Shown: positions 1 through 9,830 of the stretch, piece by piece
Layout: each line of letters starts with the position of its first letter
Position numbering within the stretch: the first letter of the stretch is position 1
Origin: Pyrus communis
Taxonomy: Eukaryota; Streptophyta; Magnoliopsida; Rosales; Rosaceae
Reading direction: 5' to 3'
Assembly: GCF_963583255.1 (NCBI RefSeq)
Contig: NC_084808.1
Location: 29,494,404-29,558,403 of the forward strand
Length of the DNA: 64,000 nucleotides
Notes under the pieces: model-generated
What the model was told of the DNA's origin: nothing
What the model saw: only the letters and a program-made list of their open reading frames with translations
Databases searched by the model: none
Translations under genes and position numbers: made by a program

Positions 1-132
1 AGTGGTCCTTTTGAATGCAACTTGGAACTTTCAAGTTGCTTCTGTAAGCCATCACAGTGGCCAATGCTGCATTGGCAGTACCCTTTGTCACTAATAACTC
101 ACCAACCCTTCTTTTTTGGAAATTTTGTACAG

Positions 133-824
133 GGAAGAGATGGAGGAATTTGCAGGAGAAATGTCAAACCTAGCGGAGTCGCTAGCCGGGATCCTAGTGA
201 ACAACCTGGGACACCGGAAGGAAGCGCTGCAAGACATTTGTGACTCGAGCACTTGCTTTCTCCGATTGAACCGCTACCCGGCTTGTCCGATATCACCGGA
301 GATGTTCGGCTTAGTGCCTCACACTGACAGCGATTTCCTCACAATTCTAAGCCAAGACGAAGTGGGAGGACTTCAGCTCTTGAAAGACTCCAAATGGGTT
401 GCTGTAAAACCCAACCAAGATGCACTTATCGTAAACATCGGAGATCTTTTTCAGGTGAGGAATTGTTATTAGCTCTTCAAAAACGTCAACGCTCAACTCC
501 CATTAATTTGATTAGTTTTATAATAATTAAGCTGTGGTTAATTACTTTGGATTAATTAGTTCGTAAACCCTAATTGTGTTAATACAGGCGTGGAGCAATG
601 ACGTGTACAAAAGTGTGGAGCACAAGGTGATGGCAAATGAGAAGAGGGAACGCTACTCAATAGCATACTTCATGTGCCCTTCCTACGACTCTTTAATCGG
701 CAGTTGCAGATCACAGTCTTCCATCTATAGAAACTTCAGTTTTCGAGATTACAGAAACCAAGTCCAGCAAGATGTTCAGAAACTTGGACGCAAAGTCGGC
801 CTTTCGAGATTCCGTCTTCGATAG
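133..824 (+). CDS. Gibberellin 2-beta-dioxygenase-like, 3' part (last two exons)
   Basis: A 2-oxoglutarate/Fe(II) dioxygenase C-terminal half in two exons, 133-454 and 588-824, joined in phase 0 (TTTTTCAG/gtgagg, then aatacag/GCG). The metal and co-substrate signature is visible: H-T-D around codons 322-333 (VPHTDSDFLTIL), the second histidine in SVEHKV, and the R-x-S of RERYSIAYF that binds 2-oxoglutarate. The motifs LNRYPACP and QDEVGGLQLLKDSKW are typical of the C20-type GA2ox8-like clade, which inactivates gibberellins by 2-beta-hydroxylation in the cytosol. A pyrimidine-rich tract ending in tacag precedes 133, so bases 1-132 are read as intron and the 5' exons lie outside the window. The frame is intact and ends FRLR-stop. 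A related 2-oxoglutarate oxidase is the alternative; the exact subfamily is an inference from the motifs. Confidence 0.85.
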
Positions 825-2149
825 CAACCACGAAAGCTCTAGAATGGACCGGCACATAATATGTATCAAGTGAAAAATGAATGAAATGTACGCTTAAACA
901 TCCAACCCCCAAAGATTCCGATGCGTACTATATTTGATTCATACTATAAAACCGGTGCAGCCTGCAGCATAAAAAATAGGTACATTTTGATATAGATGCC
1001 TCAAATTTGAATTTTTTTAATCAAACATCTGTAACTTTTAAACTTTTGATCAAACATTCTTCTACTAATTTTTAATTAAAAAATATGATTTTTATTGTAT
1101 TTAATTAACCAACTAGTTCAGAAAATAATATCACAAATATTCTAAAATCATCACAGACATCCTATCTTATCTTATTATAATTCGTTCAAAATGAATTTTT
1201 CTTATTCAAATAATTTGTTGTTTTAAATTCCAAAAACACATAAACATCCTATTAACATACAATTATGAAATATAACATGCACATATATTAAATATAACGT
1301 ACCAAACAAATATATTAAATATAACGTACCAATCATTTGGTACGTTATATAAATTTAATCTGGGTACGTATTACTATTTTGGTACGTTATAAAATATTTC
1401 TTTTGGTATGTTATGCAATTCTTTATTTAGTACGTACCAAGTTATTAGTACGTGTATTATCCTTATTTTGGTACGTACAAAACTTATGGTACGTTATGTG
1501 TAAGTTGTGTAACGCAAAAAAAAGATAACTTTTCACATTAAAACATTGCACTAACAAATATTTTGTCAACTCTTAATAATTAATTATTGGAATAAGGACT
1601 CATTTTAAATAAAAATGTGAAAACTCTTAGTTCTCGTTTCTACCATAAGTAGTTGTTAAAAAATTCAAATTTATTTTCAGTTGCATGAAATTAGGCAGTC
1701 TAGTCTACATCTCAATTTTAATTATAAACGAACTCTTGTTTTTTATAATCTATATAAAATGTTGAGTTGGAAAAACTATATTTCATCCAATTAATCTTGA
1801 ACCCCAGTAGATATAATTGAATCCTTAAATTGAGGACGGGATAAGATTCCATAAAAATAGCAATAAATTAATGAATATTATTGAGTGCATTTTTTTTTAC
1901 ATAGAAATGGATTTAAAAGAATTTATAAAATACTTAAATTAAGAATATACCTGGAATATACAGTTTAATTAAAAGTAAAAGCATTTTAATCAAAAGTTGA
2001 AAAGTAACAGATGTTTAATTTAGAAAAATCTAAAATAAGACATCTAGTTCTAATTTATCCTAAATAATATGCATAGAAAATCATGCAACATGATTAGTTT
2101 AGTACAAGTATATTATTTTAAAGAAAAAATTAGGCTCTCATCCCTATTT
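825..2149. other. Spacer downstream of the GA2ox-like gene
   Basis: No gene is supported here; the short frames are AT-rich noise. The first ~120 bases are probably 3' UTR. The only structure seen is the ggtacgtta cluster listed separately. Confidence 0.6.
1296..1500. repeat. Cluster of ggtacgtta / taacgtacc motifs
   Basis: The 9-mer ggtacgtta or close variants recur about seven times in 200 bp. Two copies lie in opposite orientation at 1300-1350 (ataacgtaccaa then ttggtacgttat, an imperfect hairpin). Further direct copies with one or two changes sit near 1381, 1405, 1430, 1469 and 1489. Spacing is irregular, so this is a degenerate short repeat, not a clean microsatellite. Confidence 0.5.
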
Positions 2150-2865
2150 TTCCTACTCCATTGATTAAAACCTTATTCATTTTCAGGTTTTGATCAAGGT
2201 CCTTAGACTTTAATATATGTCATTAATTATTTCAATAATAAAATATTTGTTATTTCTAAATATATTCATTTGGTATATGATAAAAATATATGTCATTAAT
2301 TATACCAAGTGTTAGAAACATTACATTAGGTATATTTATATTTATGGCTAAATTTTTTATCATATATTTTTATTTTTAGTTTGTACCTGTTTTTAATTTG
2401 CAACCCTTTTTTTAATTTGTACAAATTTTCTTATGAGTTTTAATTCGTACCCATTTATTAATTCCTTTTTGTGCCCATATTTTTTTAAACTTTTATTGTA
2501 TTTGCACCCATATTGAATTTTGCTAAATGTACCCATGCTAATTTTATGTATTTATTTTATGTTTTAAAGATATATCAATGGTTTTTTTTTTTTTTTAAAT
2601 ATGCGGGTACATTATTTTTTTTTAATAATTTTTGTGAAGAACAATTTACTCCAAAATTGATTTTTAAGTATGTATTATATTTTAAAAATAATATTTGAAT
2701 TTGTTTAAATTTCATAATTTGTAGGGCATTAAATGCATAAATGCATGAGTTAAATCTCTTAAATGAGGTTAAGGACCTCGATCAAAATATTTAAATAAAC
2801 AAGATTTCGGTCTAACGATTAGGTTGATTAGGGATCGGAACCAAAATGATCCTGTTTTAAATATT
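2150..2865. mobile_element. Degenerate TIR element (non-autonomous)
   Basis: Inverted termini can be aligned: gttttgatcaaggtcctta at about 2187 and its near complement taaggacctcgatcaaaat at about 2770-2788. Weaker inverted similarity continues outward on both sides. The interior is AT-rich and holds several copies of a 'ttgtaccca' motif (2384-2532). There is no transposase reading frame. This looks like an old non-autonomous DNA transposon; its limits are approximate. Confidence 0.4.
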
Positions 2866-3735
2866 AGATTTTTATTAAAAGATTATAAGTTGATTCCATT
2901 CAATAGTCAAAAGTCAACGCCTGCTATCTTGTCTTGAAGGAAAACATCCCTCCTTAATAGTCATGTGGCAGTCCTCCTCCTCAAACATATCTTATCATTT
3001 CAACTATAAAATGATATATTATATTCTCACCATTTGTAATCTTCACTAAAACAAACAAGCAGAGGAGGGTGGAGGAAGAGAGATATTGTATTATTAATAA
3101 TTATATGAAAAATATCAAGGAGACTTCTTTCTAAGATGTGAGCTGCCGACATTAGATAAATGATGAACCATATGATGTGTCTACCGAAATTTCTCTCCAA
3201 GTATGGTAATATGCTTTGAATCTAGCCCTTTTTTTTTTTTTTTTTTATAGTAACACATGAGTGGTGAAAGTGAGATAAAGTTAAAGGTGATGTAAAAAGA
3301 TGTTGATTTGGGAAGCAATCAAGCAACAAAAGGCTATTCCGTTCAATCACACAAACTCAGAAAAAGACCAGCGCAGTTTCTGGAGTAAAATTTCTGACAC
3401 ACAAACATGCAGACAAAAGTGAAAGTGTGAAATAAGACGCCAACCAATTGACGGCCGTTAAGTATAGTGTCAGCCACGATATTAAAATCACCCCTCCGAC
3501 GAAACGACGGCCGTTAACTTGTTGGATCTCTCTCTCTCTCACTCTCACAGTCAAAGTGTCAAAGTGTCAACCGGACAGAAAAGAAAGCACAGGGCACAAA
3601 CAACGAAGAATAACGATTGACAGGGTTGCAAAGTAAAGCAAAAGAAGCTAATCAAAACTTGAAGGACAAGAAAGCTGTACTGAGTTGGGCGGTTAGGAAA
3701 AGAATATTCACACTACGGCGGTGGCTGCCTCACTC
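2866..3735. other. Spacer without a supported gene
   Basis: AT-rich at the left, with a (T)n run at 3229-3247 and a short TC run at 3527-3548. The frames at 3357-3850 show no codon bias or recognisable family. Nothing further seen. Confidence 0.5.
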
Positions 3736-3950
3736 GACAAGAAAAACTTACCGGTCGCCAATCACGTCATCTTCAACCGTCGTCTTGCTTAACAAGTATA
3801 AATTACGGGTGTCCAATCAGGTTATCTTTAATTGTAGCCTCTCTTGACAAGAAAAATTATAGACGTCTAATCACGTCATCTTTAACCGTTGCTTCACGCT
3901 ACAAAAACAAATTATGAATGTCTAATCACGTCATCTTTAAATACCTTTCA
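3736..3950. repeat. Four-copy tandem repeat, unit about 54 bp
   Basis: Four successive diverged units start at about 3736, 3791, 3846 and 3901. Each runs gacaag-aaaaattat-...-aatcacgtcatcttt-aaccg. The shared core is 'tcacgtcatcttt' (degraded to 'tcaggttatcttt' in unit 2). The period is close to 54-55 bp. The core contains an ACGTCA-like element, so regulatory activity is possible but untested. Confidence 0.7.
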
Positions 3951-4007
3951 CAAAAATTAAATTATTTAATTTATGTTTCATAAATTCAAACCAACAAGTC
4001 ACACCGA

Positions 4008-4149
4008 GTAATGTTAGGTTGGTTAAATTTGCAAACTAAATAATGTGTCGTAAAAAAAATAAAAAACACGTTTATCAACATTTAAGTAATAATTCAATAA
4101 TCAATTTCTATGTCATTTAGTTTACAAAATTTTGTCGCTCTAGCATTAC
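4008..4149. mobile_element. MITE, copy A of a tandem pair
   Basis: Starts gtaatgttagg-ttggttaaatttg and ends in its inverted counterpart ...caaaattttgtcgctctagcattac. The interior motif 'cacgtttatcaacatttaagt' recurs in copy B and, more degraded, at about 35008-35160, 39410-39560 and 61876-62195. It is short, AT-rich, inverted-terminal and non-coding, hence a MITE-like family. Confidence 0.6.
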
Positions 4150-4180
4150 CTATGTCCCACCCAACGTAATGCCCTGATGA

Positions 4181-4333
4181 GTAATGCTAAGTAAACTAAA
4201 TTTGCAAATTGAGTGATGTCACCAGTATGAAATAAACACGTTAATCAACATTCAAGTGATAATCCAATCATCAACTTTCATGTCATTTAGTTTACTTAAA
4301 TTTGACGTACAAATTTAATCTTCCTAACATTAC
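4181..4333. mobile_element. MITE, copy B of a tandem pair
   Basis: Second copy of the family, starting gtaatgctaag and ending ...cttcctaacattac, with the interior 'cacgttaatcaacattcaag'. Same orientation as copy A and about 30 bp from it. Confidence 0.6.
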
Positions 4334-4887
4334 CACTATCGAATATCCTATGCGGCAGTTGCATTAACCCTTAACCTCCAAGCTCAACCCGAAAAACACA
4401 TACCACTCCATTGAAGAAGATTATTAAGGAAAAAAATTCTGTACACAAGCGGGAGAAATATTGAAGGTAAAATTTAACCTTGGTATGGTAAGTGAAACAG
4501 AGATAGTGAAAGTACAATTACGAATGGGGTAGTTATCTTAAAAATCAAAATTAGGCAGCTCTATACTCTTTAAGTGAGATATGTTAATAATTGAAAGAAT
4601 TTACAGAAAAATATCATGTTACATGCCAATTGCTAAACAGATGACAGAATTGTAGTATCTATCTATGCAATACACTTAACCAAATCGTAGAGATTTGGTC
4701 ACAAACCAAGGCCAAGAGTGGCAGATCTCTATCCAGAGTAGCATCTGCGGCGAGATGATAAATCCGCAAAGAAGACTGATTGTTGCATCTGATGCATCTG
4801 ATCAGTCTCCAGGATCATGTATCGTCTGAACTTTACCTTTCATTGTACCATACAGATCCGCCCTGTTAACAGTTTTCAGTATCTGGT

Positions 4888-7068
4888 TCAGTCAAGAAAC
4901 ATTGCCACCTTGTCTCTAAGACTGCTCTTCTTCTTCACTATGGGGGCGGGGGGAATTTCTTCTCTAATGACACTACTCTCACTTTGTCTTTTGAATTCTT
5001 GGGAAAATGTCATATTCTCTGTCAACATTTGAGCCTTTCTGTCCTTCTCCTTTGTCTCCTTCTCGACGGTTTTCTTCAGCAACGGCCCTAAAAACAGATC
5101 CAGCATGTCCTGAGCAGGATCATCTCTCCCGCTGGAATTCAAGTTCATTTCTGTACTTGTCAAACTCCCATTTGGCTTGGACGTAGTTGTATCCGGGATA
5201 AGTGATCCTTGATTACCCTTTTGGGCATCAACAGAATCTTCGAACACATTACCGGAACAGACTCTTTCTACAAGTCTCCTGTCTGATTCACGTTCTTGGT
5301 TCGATAATTCTTCTCGCTTCATAATTCTATCAGCTTCAATATACTGCAGCAAAATGATAGTGACATTAGGTTTCTATCTTGTGTACTATCATCACGATAT
5401 TTCTTAAGTCAATCTCCATCTAATCTTGGAGACCAAGATAAACAATCAACAGCTATTGATAGAAATGTAATTTCTCCAGTTTGTGTTCCAGTGAAATATC
5501 GTAGAATATATCCTAAGATCTTGTTTACAAATCGAAACTACAGCCCTATATCATACAGATTCAAGAGCAGAAAATATCAGAATCGGTTCTTTTCAATATT
5601 AAAGAGAAAATATCTTGTGTACTATCATCACGATATTTCTTAAGTCAATCTCTATCAAATCTTGGAGACCAAGATAAACAATCAACAGCTATTGATAGAA
5701 ATGTAATTTCTCCAGTTTGTGTTCCAGTAAAATATTGTAGAATATATCATAAGATCTTGTTTACAAATAGAAACTACAGACCTATATCATACGGATTTAA
5801 GAGCAGAAAATATCAGAATCGGTTCTTTTCAATATTAAAGAGAAAATATCTTGTGTACTATCATCACGATATTTCTTAAGTCAATCTCCATCTAATCTTG
5901 GAGACCAAGATAAACAATCAACAGCTATTGATAGAAATGTAATTTCTCCAGTTTGTGTTCCAGTAAAATATCGTAGAATATATCATAAGATCTTGTTTAC
6001 AAATAGAAACTACAGCCCTATATCATACAGATTTAAGAGCAGAAAATATCAGAATCGGTTCTTTTCAATATTAAAGAGAAAATATCTTGTGTACTATCAT
6101 CACGATATTTCTTAAGTCAATCTCTATCAAATCTTGGAGACCAAGATAAACAATCAACAGCTATTGATAGAAATGTAATTTCTCCAATTTGTGTTCCAGT
6201 AAAATATCGTAGAATATATCATAAGATCTTGTTTACAAATAGAAACTACAGACCTATATCATACGGATTTAAGAGCAGAAAATATCAGAATCGGTTCTTT
6301 TCAATATTAAAGAGAAAATATCTTGTGTACTATCATCACGATATTTCTTAAGTCAATCTCTATCTAATCTTGGAGACCAAGATAAACAATCAACAGCTAT
6401 TGATAGAAATGTAATTTCTCCAGTTTGTGTTCCAGTAAAATATCGTAGAATATATCATAAGATCTTGTTTACAAATAGAAACTACAGCCCTATATCATAC
6501 AGATTTAAGAGCAGAAAATATCAGAATCAGTTCTTTTCAATATTAAAGAGAAAATTACCTCTTCAGCAATGATCACTAAATCTTCCACCGTCAGTTCAAC
6601 ATCATCAACAGTCGAAGTCCGTACTTCTTGTTCATCTGATTTACTTTTTCTTCTTTTTGTCTCACATTTTGTAAGAAAGTGTGAATTCTCTTCCAGAGTT
6701 TCCTTTTCCTGAAGCTGTATCCCTTCTCCAGGATCCTTTGTTTTTTGTCTCTTTGGAGCTGCAGGCTCCTGAACTTTTCTTCTCCCACGTCCATTACGCT
6801 TCTTTTCTGGAACAGTTTCTGGGACATCATCTTCAAAGTCTGCATCCTGTTCGGTTGATTTTCTTTTTCTTCTCTTTGTCTCACATTTTACAAGAACATG
6901 CGGGTTTTCTTCCAAGGTTTCATTTTCGTGAGATTGGGTCCCTTCCAGAAGCTCCTTTCCATTTTCCTTAACATTACCAGGCTTGCTTACTTGGACACCA
7001 GAAGATATGCCCAGCATCCAATGCGGTAAACGTCTCCTACTTCCATTGTCTGGAGTAACTCCTACCAT
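4888..7068 (-). CDS. Uncharacterised Lys/Arg-rich, probably nuclear plant protein
   Basis: Two coding exons: 7068-6559 (ATG at 7068-7066, 170 codons) and 5343-4888, joined in phase 0 (GAAGAG/gtaatt ... ctgcag/TATATT), giving about 321 residues. I do not recognise a named family. The N-terminus (MVGVTPDNGSRRRLPHWMLG) is a compact basic/aromatic motif. Residues ~43-150 contain a duplicated block with the shared core ETLEEN-HxLxKCETKRRKxKS, separated by basic stretches that look like nuclear localisation signals. The second exon is charged and probably helical (EADRIMKREELSNQERESDRR), and ends KKKSSLRDKVAMFLD. An upstream 5' UTR exon is likely at about 8150-7955, with donor gtacgt at 7954 and acceptor ttgtag before 7088. 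Nuclear location is inferred from composition only. The coding intron consists almost wholly of the 236-bp array. Confidence 0.65.
5375..6554. repeat. Five-copy tandem array, period exactly 236 bp, inside an intron
   Basis: Units start with 'tatcttgtgtactatc' at 5375, 5611, 5847, 6083 and 6319, so the period is constant at 236 bp with no indels. The array ends at 6554, directly against the splice donor of the upstream exon (intron 6558-5344 on the minus strand). Diagnostic substitutions alternate. Units 1, 3 and 5 read 'tctaatct', 'acagccc' and 'catacagatt'. Units 2 and 4 read 'tcaaatct', 'acagacc' and 'catacggatt'. The array is therefore ABABA, pointing to amplification of a 472-bp dimer. 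Each unit contains the small hairpin cttggagaccaag. Confidence 0.95.
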
Positions 7069-7483
7069 TTTCTGTCTTTCCACCTAACCTACAACACACA
7101 TGGTTTAACATAAGATGGAATCCAAATTAAGCTTACTTATCTTATAACTGAAAAAATTAGAGCGGATCCCTAAAACTGAGTGGAAGTTCATTAATTCTCA
7201 AAGATTGAAAATTTCAAAAATCAACGTCTCTAGTTCCTTCACAACTTGTAGTGAAAGATCATCAAAGTCTCTCCTGGACACTGGTCTTACCAATCTCCAC
7301 TCCTCCAATTGATTATTCGCATGGGATCTCAGGTCCTCTATTGCACTCCCTAAATAGTGTTTTTTCAACTTTCCCTCACAATACTTGTACTTGTAGAGAA
7401 TGCGGAGCCATAGTCAAACGATTCATGGATAAATCAGCAATTCGGGATGAACCAAGTGGGATAAACACCACTACGTAACTTAC

Positions 7484-7556
7484 GTAGTGTTCTTGGATTC
7501 ATACAGTCAACCCCACTCAGTGATCTAGGGCTTTATCATTGTTGTTGTTGTTGTAT
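7484..7556 (+). mobile_element. SINE-like 3' fragment with (TTG)n tail
   Basis: The stretch 'ttggattcatacagtcaacc' ... 'ccactcagtg' ... 'gggctt' followed by (ttg)n matches, with a few changes, a second copy at 22480-22536. It resembles the 3' end of TS/Au-like plant SINEs, which finish in TTG repeats. It lies in the 5' UTR intron of the minus-strand gene. Confidence 0.5.
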
Positions 7557-7590
7557 CGATTAGGCGGCACCTGATCGATACAACAACAAC
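7544..7590. repeat. Perfect 17-bp inverted repeat (hairpin)
   Basis: gttgttgttgtatcgat at 7544-7560 is exactly complementary to 7574-7590, with a 13-base loop (taggcggcacctg). The left arm is the (TTG)n tail of the SINE-like fragment. Confidence 0.8.
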
Positions 7591-7710
7591 TCAGCCATTG
7601 TTTCAAACAGATGACAAATTTAGAAAATTTTCAGACTTTAAACACACATATGTAAGATTCTGCAGAATTTACGGGTTCTTAGTATCTCCGATTGAGCAAA
7701 ACAAAGTTCC

Positions 7711-7933
7711 AGACGAAATTATCCAACTTTTTCTAGGCGTTCCAATCGTGGAATTTTACACTTCTCGAATTTTCATCTGTTTTTATGACAATTCTACTCT
7801 ACTGAAAAATCCTAACTGAGCAGAGAATAAAATTAACGAAATTGTGCAGTCTTCCATTTGGTTGCCGAGAAAAAAGCAGGCAACAAGAAACAAAGAAAGT
7901 AAGTAAATTGAAAAAAAATAAAACGACAATTTT
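7711..7933. repeat. Duplicated segment, copy 1 (direct repeat flanking the RPW8 gene)
   Basis: From 'agacgaaattatccaacttt' to 'ggttgccgagaaaaaagcag' and 'aaattgaaaaaaaataaaac', this segment recurs in the same orientation at 9831-9998. Copy 1 has about 80 extra bases (roughly 7750-7825). It lies in the 5' UTR intron of the Lys-rich gene. Confidence 0.8.
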
Positions 7934-8454
7934 GAGAGCGTGAAAGGTACGTACCAAGTCGACGACGCCTGCAAGAAGAAACAGGCCAGGGTTGGATCCA
8001 GACGGACCTTCAACCGTTGGATCGCCGTTTGGATCACGAGACGACGACGCCGCCGCCACCGCGCGGCCACCAACTTGTGGATTTCTCGCCTTTCTCGCCG
8101 GCTTTCTCCGTCTCAACTCTCTGTTTGTGCACGTCACGTGACCTTTATTTGAAAAATAAAATAAGACAAATTTGTGGATGTCTTTTGGGCCCGACCCAAA
8201 TGATGAACGGTAAGGCCCATATTTTTTTGTCGTGATATTGGATATTTGGATGTGCATGGCTTATTTCCTGATCTAACATCCGAAAGAAAAACCTATTTCC
8301 CAATTTGTATGGGAAATAACACGTCCACATTCCTTTTCTTCTTTCCCAACAGCAATTGGAAATTTTAACCTACTTAGCCTTTTGTATTTACTTTCTTTAT
8401 CTTTACAAGTTAGTTTCCTTATCTTGTAGTTAATTTCCTTGTAAAACAAGGCAC

Positions 8455-8653
8455 GTGTGTCTATATATTGTAACCCTTAGAAGATGAATAAACTAGCGAA
8501 GTATTCAACGTAACTCTTTCCATTCATTATCCACTAGAGTAAAACTGATCTGAATCCAACTGTGCAATAATAAGGTTGATCGTTTTAGTTTGAATCGAAC
8601 ACAAGTTTTTTTCTGCTTTTTGCGCGCAGGGAGTTTTTGGAAGCTCGTAAATC
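8455..8653 (+). promoter_or_regulatory. Putative core promoter and 5' leader of the RPW8-like gene
   Basis: A TATA-like tctatatattg at 8460-8470 lies about 185 bp before the ATG at 8654. A pyrimidine-rich run ending gcgcgcag at 8629 could be the acceptor of a leader intron. A CACGTG box (gcacgtgtg) sits at 8451-8459. These are sequence matches only. Confidence 0.35.
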
Positions 8654-9613
8654 ATGGCGGTGACTGTGATTACAGGGGCTCTCATAGGAAAATTGTTTGA
8701 CGGACTGTATGATGCCGTGAAGGCATCGATAGGGACAGTTTCTAAGTACGAAAGCGTCCTTAAGGATCTTCAAACTACACTAGACGGTTTACGACCGTGG
8801 ATCATCCAAGGGATAAAAGACCATAACGTGGAACTGAATCTCCCAAACGATGACATAGAACGTCTCCAACAACAAATGAAGCAGGGTAAAAAGCTCGTTA
8901 AGCGTTTATCGAAGCGTAGAAAGTGGAGCTGGAACATCTTGTGCATTTGGTGCAGACGCTCGAAGGCCAGCTACACGCATCGACTTACTGAATTGAATAC
9001 GTCTCTTAAAGCACTGTTAAAAGTAGTGAAGTTGCAGGAAGCCATGGATACGAAGAAGAACATGCATTTGGGTATGGAGAACTTGGTTTTGAGTAAGAAG
9101 AACTTTCTTTTGAATAAGAAGAACTTTCTTTTGAATACGAAGAATGTTCGTTTGAATAGGAGGAACGTTCGTTTGAATAGGAAGAACTACCTTTTGAATA
9201 GAAAGAACTACCTTTTGAATAGGAAGAACGTTCTTTTGAATAGGAAGAACTACCTTTTGAATAGAAAGAACTACCTTTTGAATAGGAAGATGTGCGAAAA
9301 ACAAGATGAATCGGCAAGAATGGAGTCGGAAACACTGAAAATAGCAGAGGAAATACGGAAAGCGCAGCAGGAAGCAAAGGGTGTGGAAGAGCCTTCAGGA
9401 AGTAATACACAGACAGTGGTGGATGAGCAAATTGGAGGCAGTTGTATGCCGGAAGCGGCGACAAGGTTCTACAAACGGAGGAGTACTGCTGTGGGCGTGC
9501 CGATCACTACAAGCTCGGTTGGGACAACTTTTTTATTATTGTCTTTTATTCTAATAGATTTTTTTTTTACTTATTTTATTGTTTGGAACAGTTCTAGTTA
9601 TATGAAATATTAA
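8654..9613 (+). CDS. RPW8-domain protein with a heptad-repeat array and hydrophobic C-terminus
   Basis: 319 residues in one open frame. Residues 1-~130 fit the RPW8 domain of broad-spectrum powdery-mildew resistance proteins and helper NLRs: N-terminal hydrophobic helix (ITGALIGKLFDGLYDAV), a 'LRPWIIQGIKDHN' helix, and an LTELNTSLKALLKV helix. Residues 134-210 are eleven heptads of the form [RK]KN[YFV]LLN, the last nine (148-210) nearly uniform. Residues 169-189 and 190-210 are a 63-bp duplication differing by only two bases. A charged helix follows (~218-245). Residues 291-311 are strongly hydrophobic, like a tail anchor, but this T-rich stretch could instead be intron read-through after a GT near 9520. 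No NB-ARC or LRR follows. Arabidopsis RPW8/HR proteins carry variable C-terminal repeats that affect NLR activation; a similar role here is inference. Confidence 0.75.
   Translation: MAVTVITGALIGKLFDGLYDAVKASIGTVSKYESVLKDLQTTLDGLRPWIIQGIKDHNVELNLPNDDIERLQQQMKQGKKLVKRLSKRRKWSWNILCIWCRRSKASYTHRLTELNTSLKALLKVVKLQEAMDTKKNMHLGMENLVLSKKNFLLNKKNFLLNTKNVRLNRRNVRLNRKNYLLNRKNYLLNRKNVLLNRKNYLLNRKNYLLNRKMCEKQDESARMESETLKIAEEIRKAQQEAKGVEEPSGSNTQTVVDEQIGGSCMPEAATRFYKRRSTAVGVPITTSSVGTTFLLLSFILIDFFFTYFIVWNSSSYMKY
9053..9283 (+). repeat. 21-bp coding minisatellite encoding heptads
   Basis: Eleven 21-bp units, each encoding one heptad, with near-identical units from 9095 on. Units 6-8 (9158-9220) and 9-11 (9221-9283) are copies of a 63-bp block with two mismatches, including the shared third-unit variant 'agaaag' in place of 'aggaag'. 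All length changes keep the reading frame. Confidence 0.95.
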
Positions 9614-9830
9614 TTTTAGAATTTTGATTCGATTTTTTAAATTAATTCTTACTTACTCGTATTCTGTAGCTAAAAGAAGTCTTTTAAAATTTAAATTTGA
9701 TGTGTACTTGACAACCAATTTATTGATTAAATTTAATAAATTAAAATTTTCTGTTGTTAATGAGAAATTGATGCAACCTATGGTTCCCATGGAATAGAAC
9801 ATGCGGCCATGCAAATATATATATATATAA

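Noticed and set aside
5375..6554. CRISPR-like or centromeric array
   Set aside because: Head-to-tail 236-bp units without spacers in a plant intron; only five units, far too few for a centromere.
9006..9464. Minus-strand Ser/Tyr-repeat frames opposite the RPW8 heptads
   Set aside because: The 21-bp periodicity keeps all frames open; only the + frame has an RPW8 domain before the repeats.
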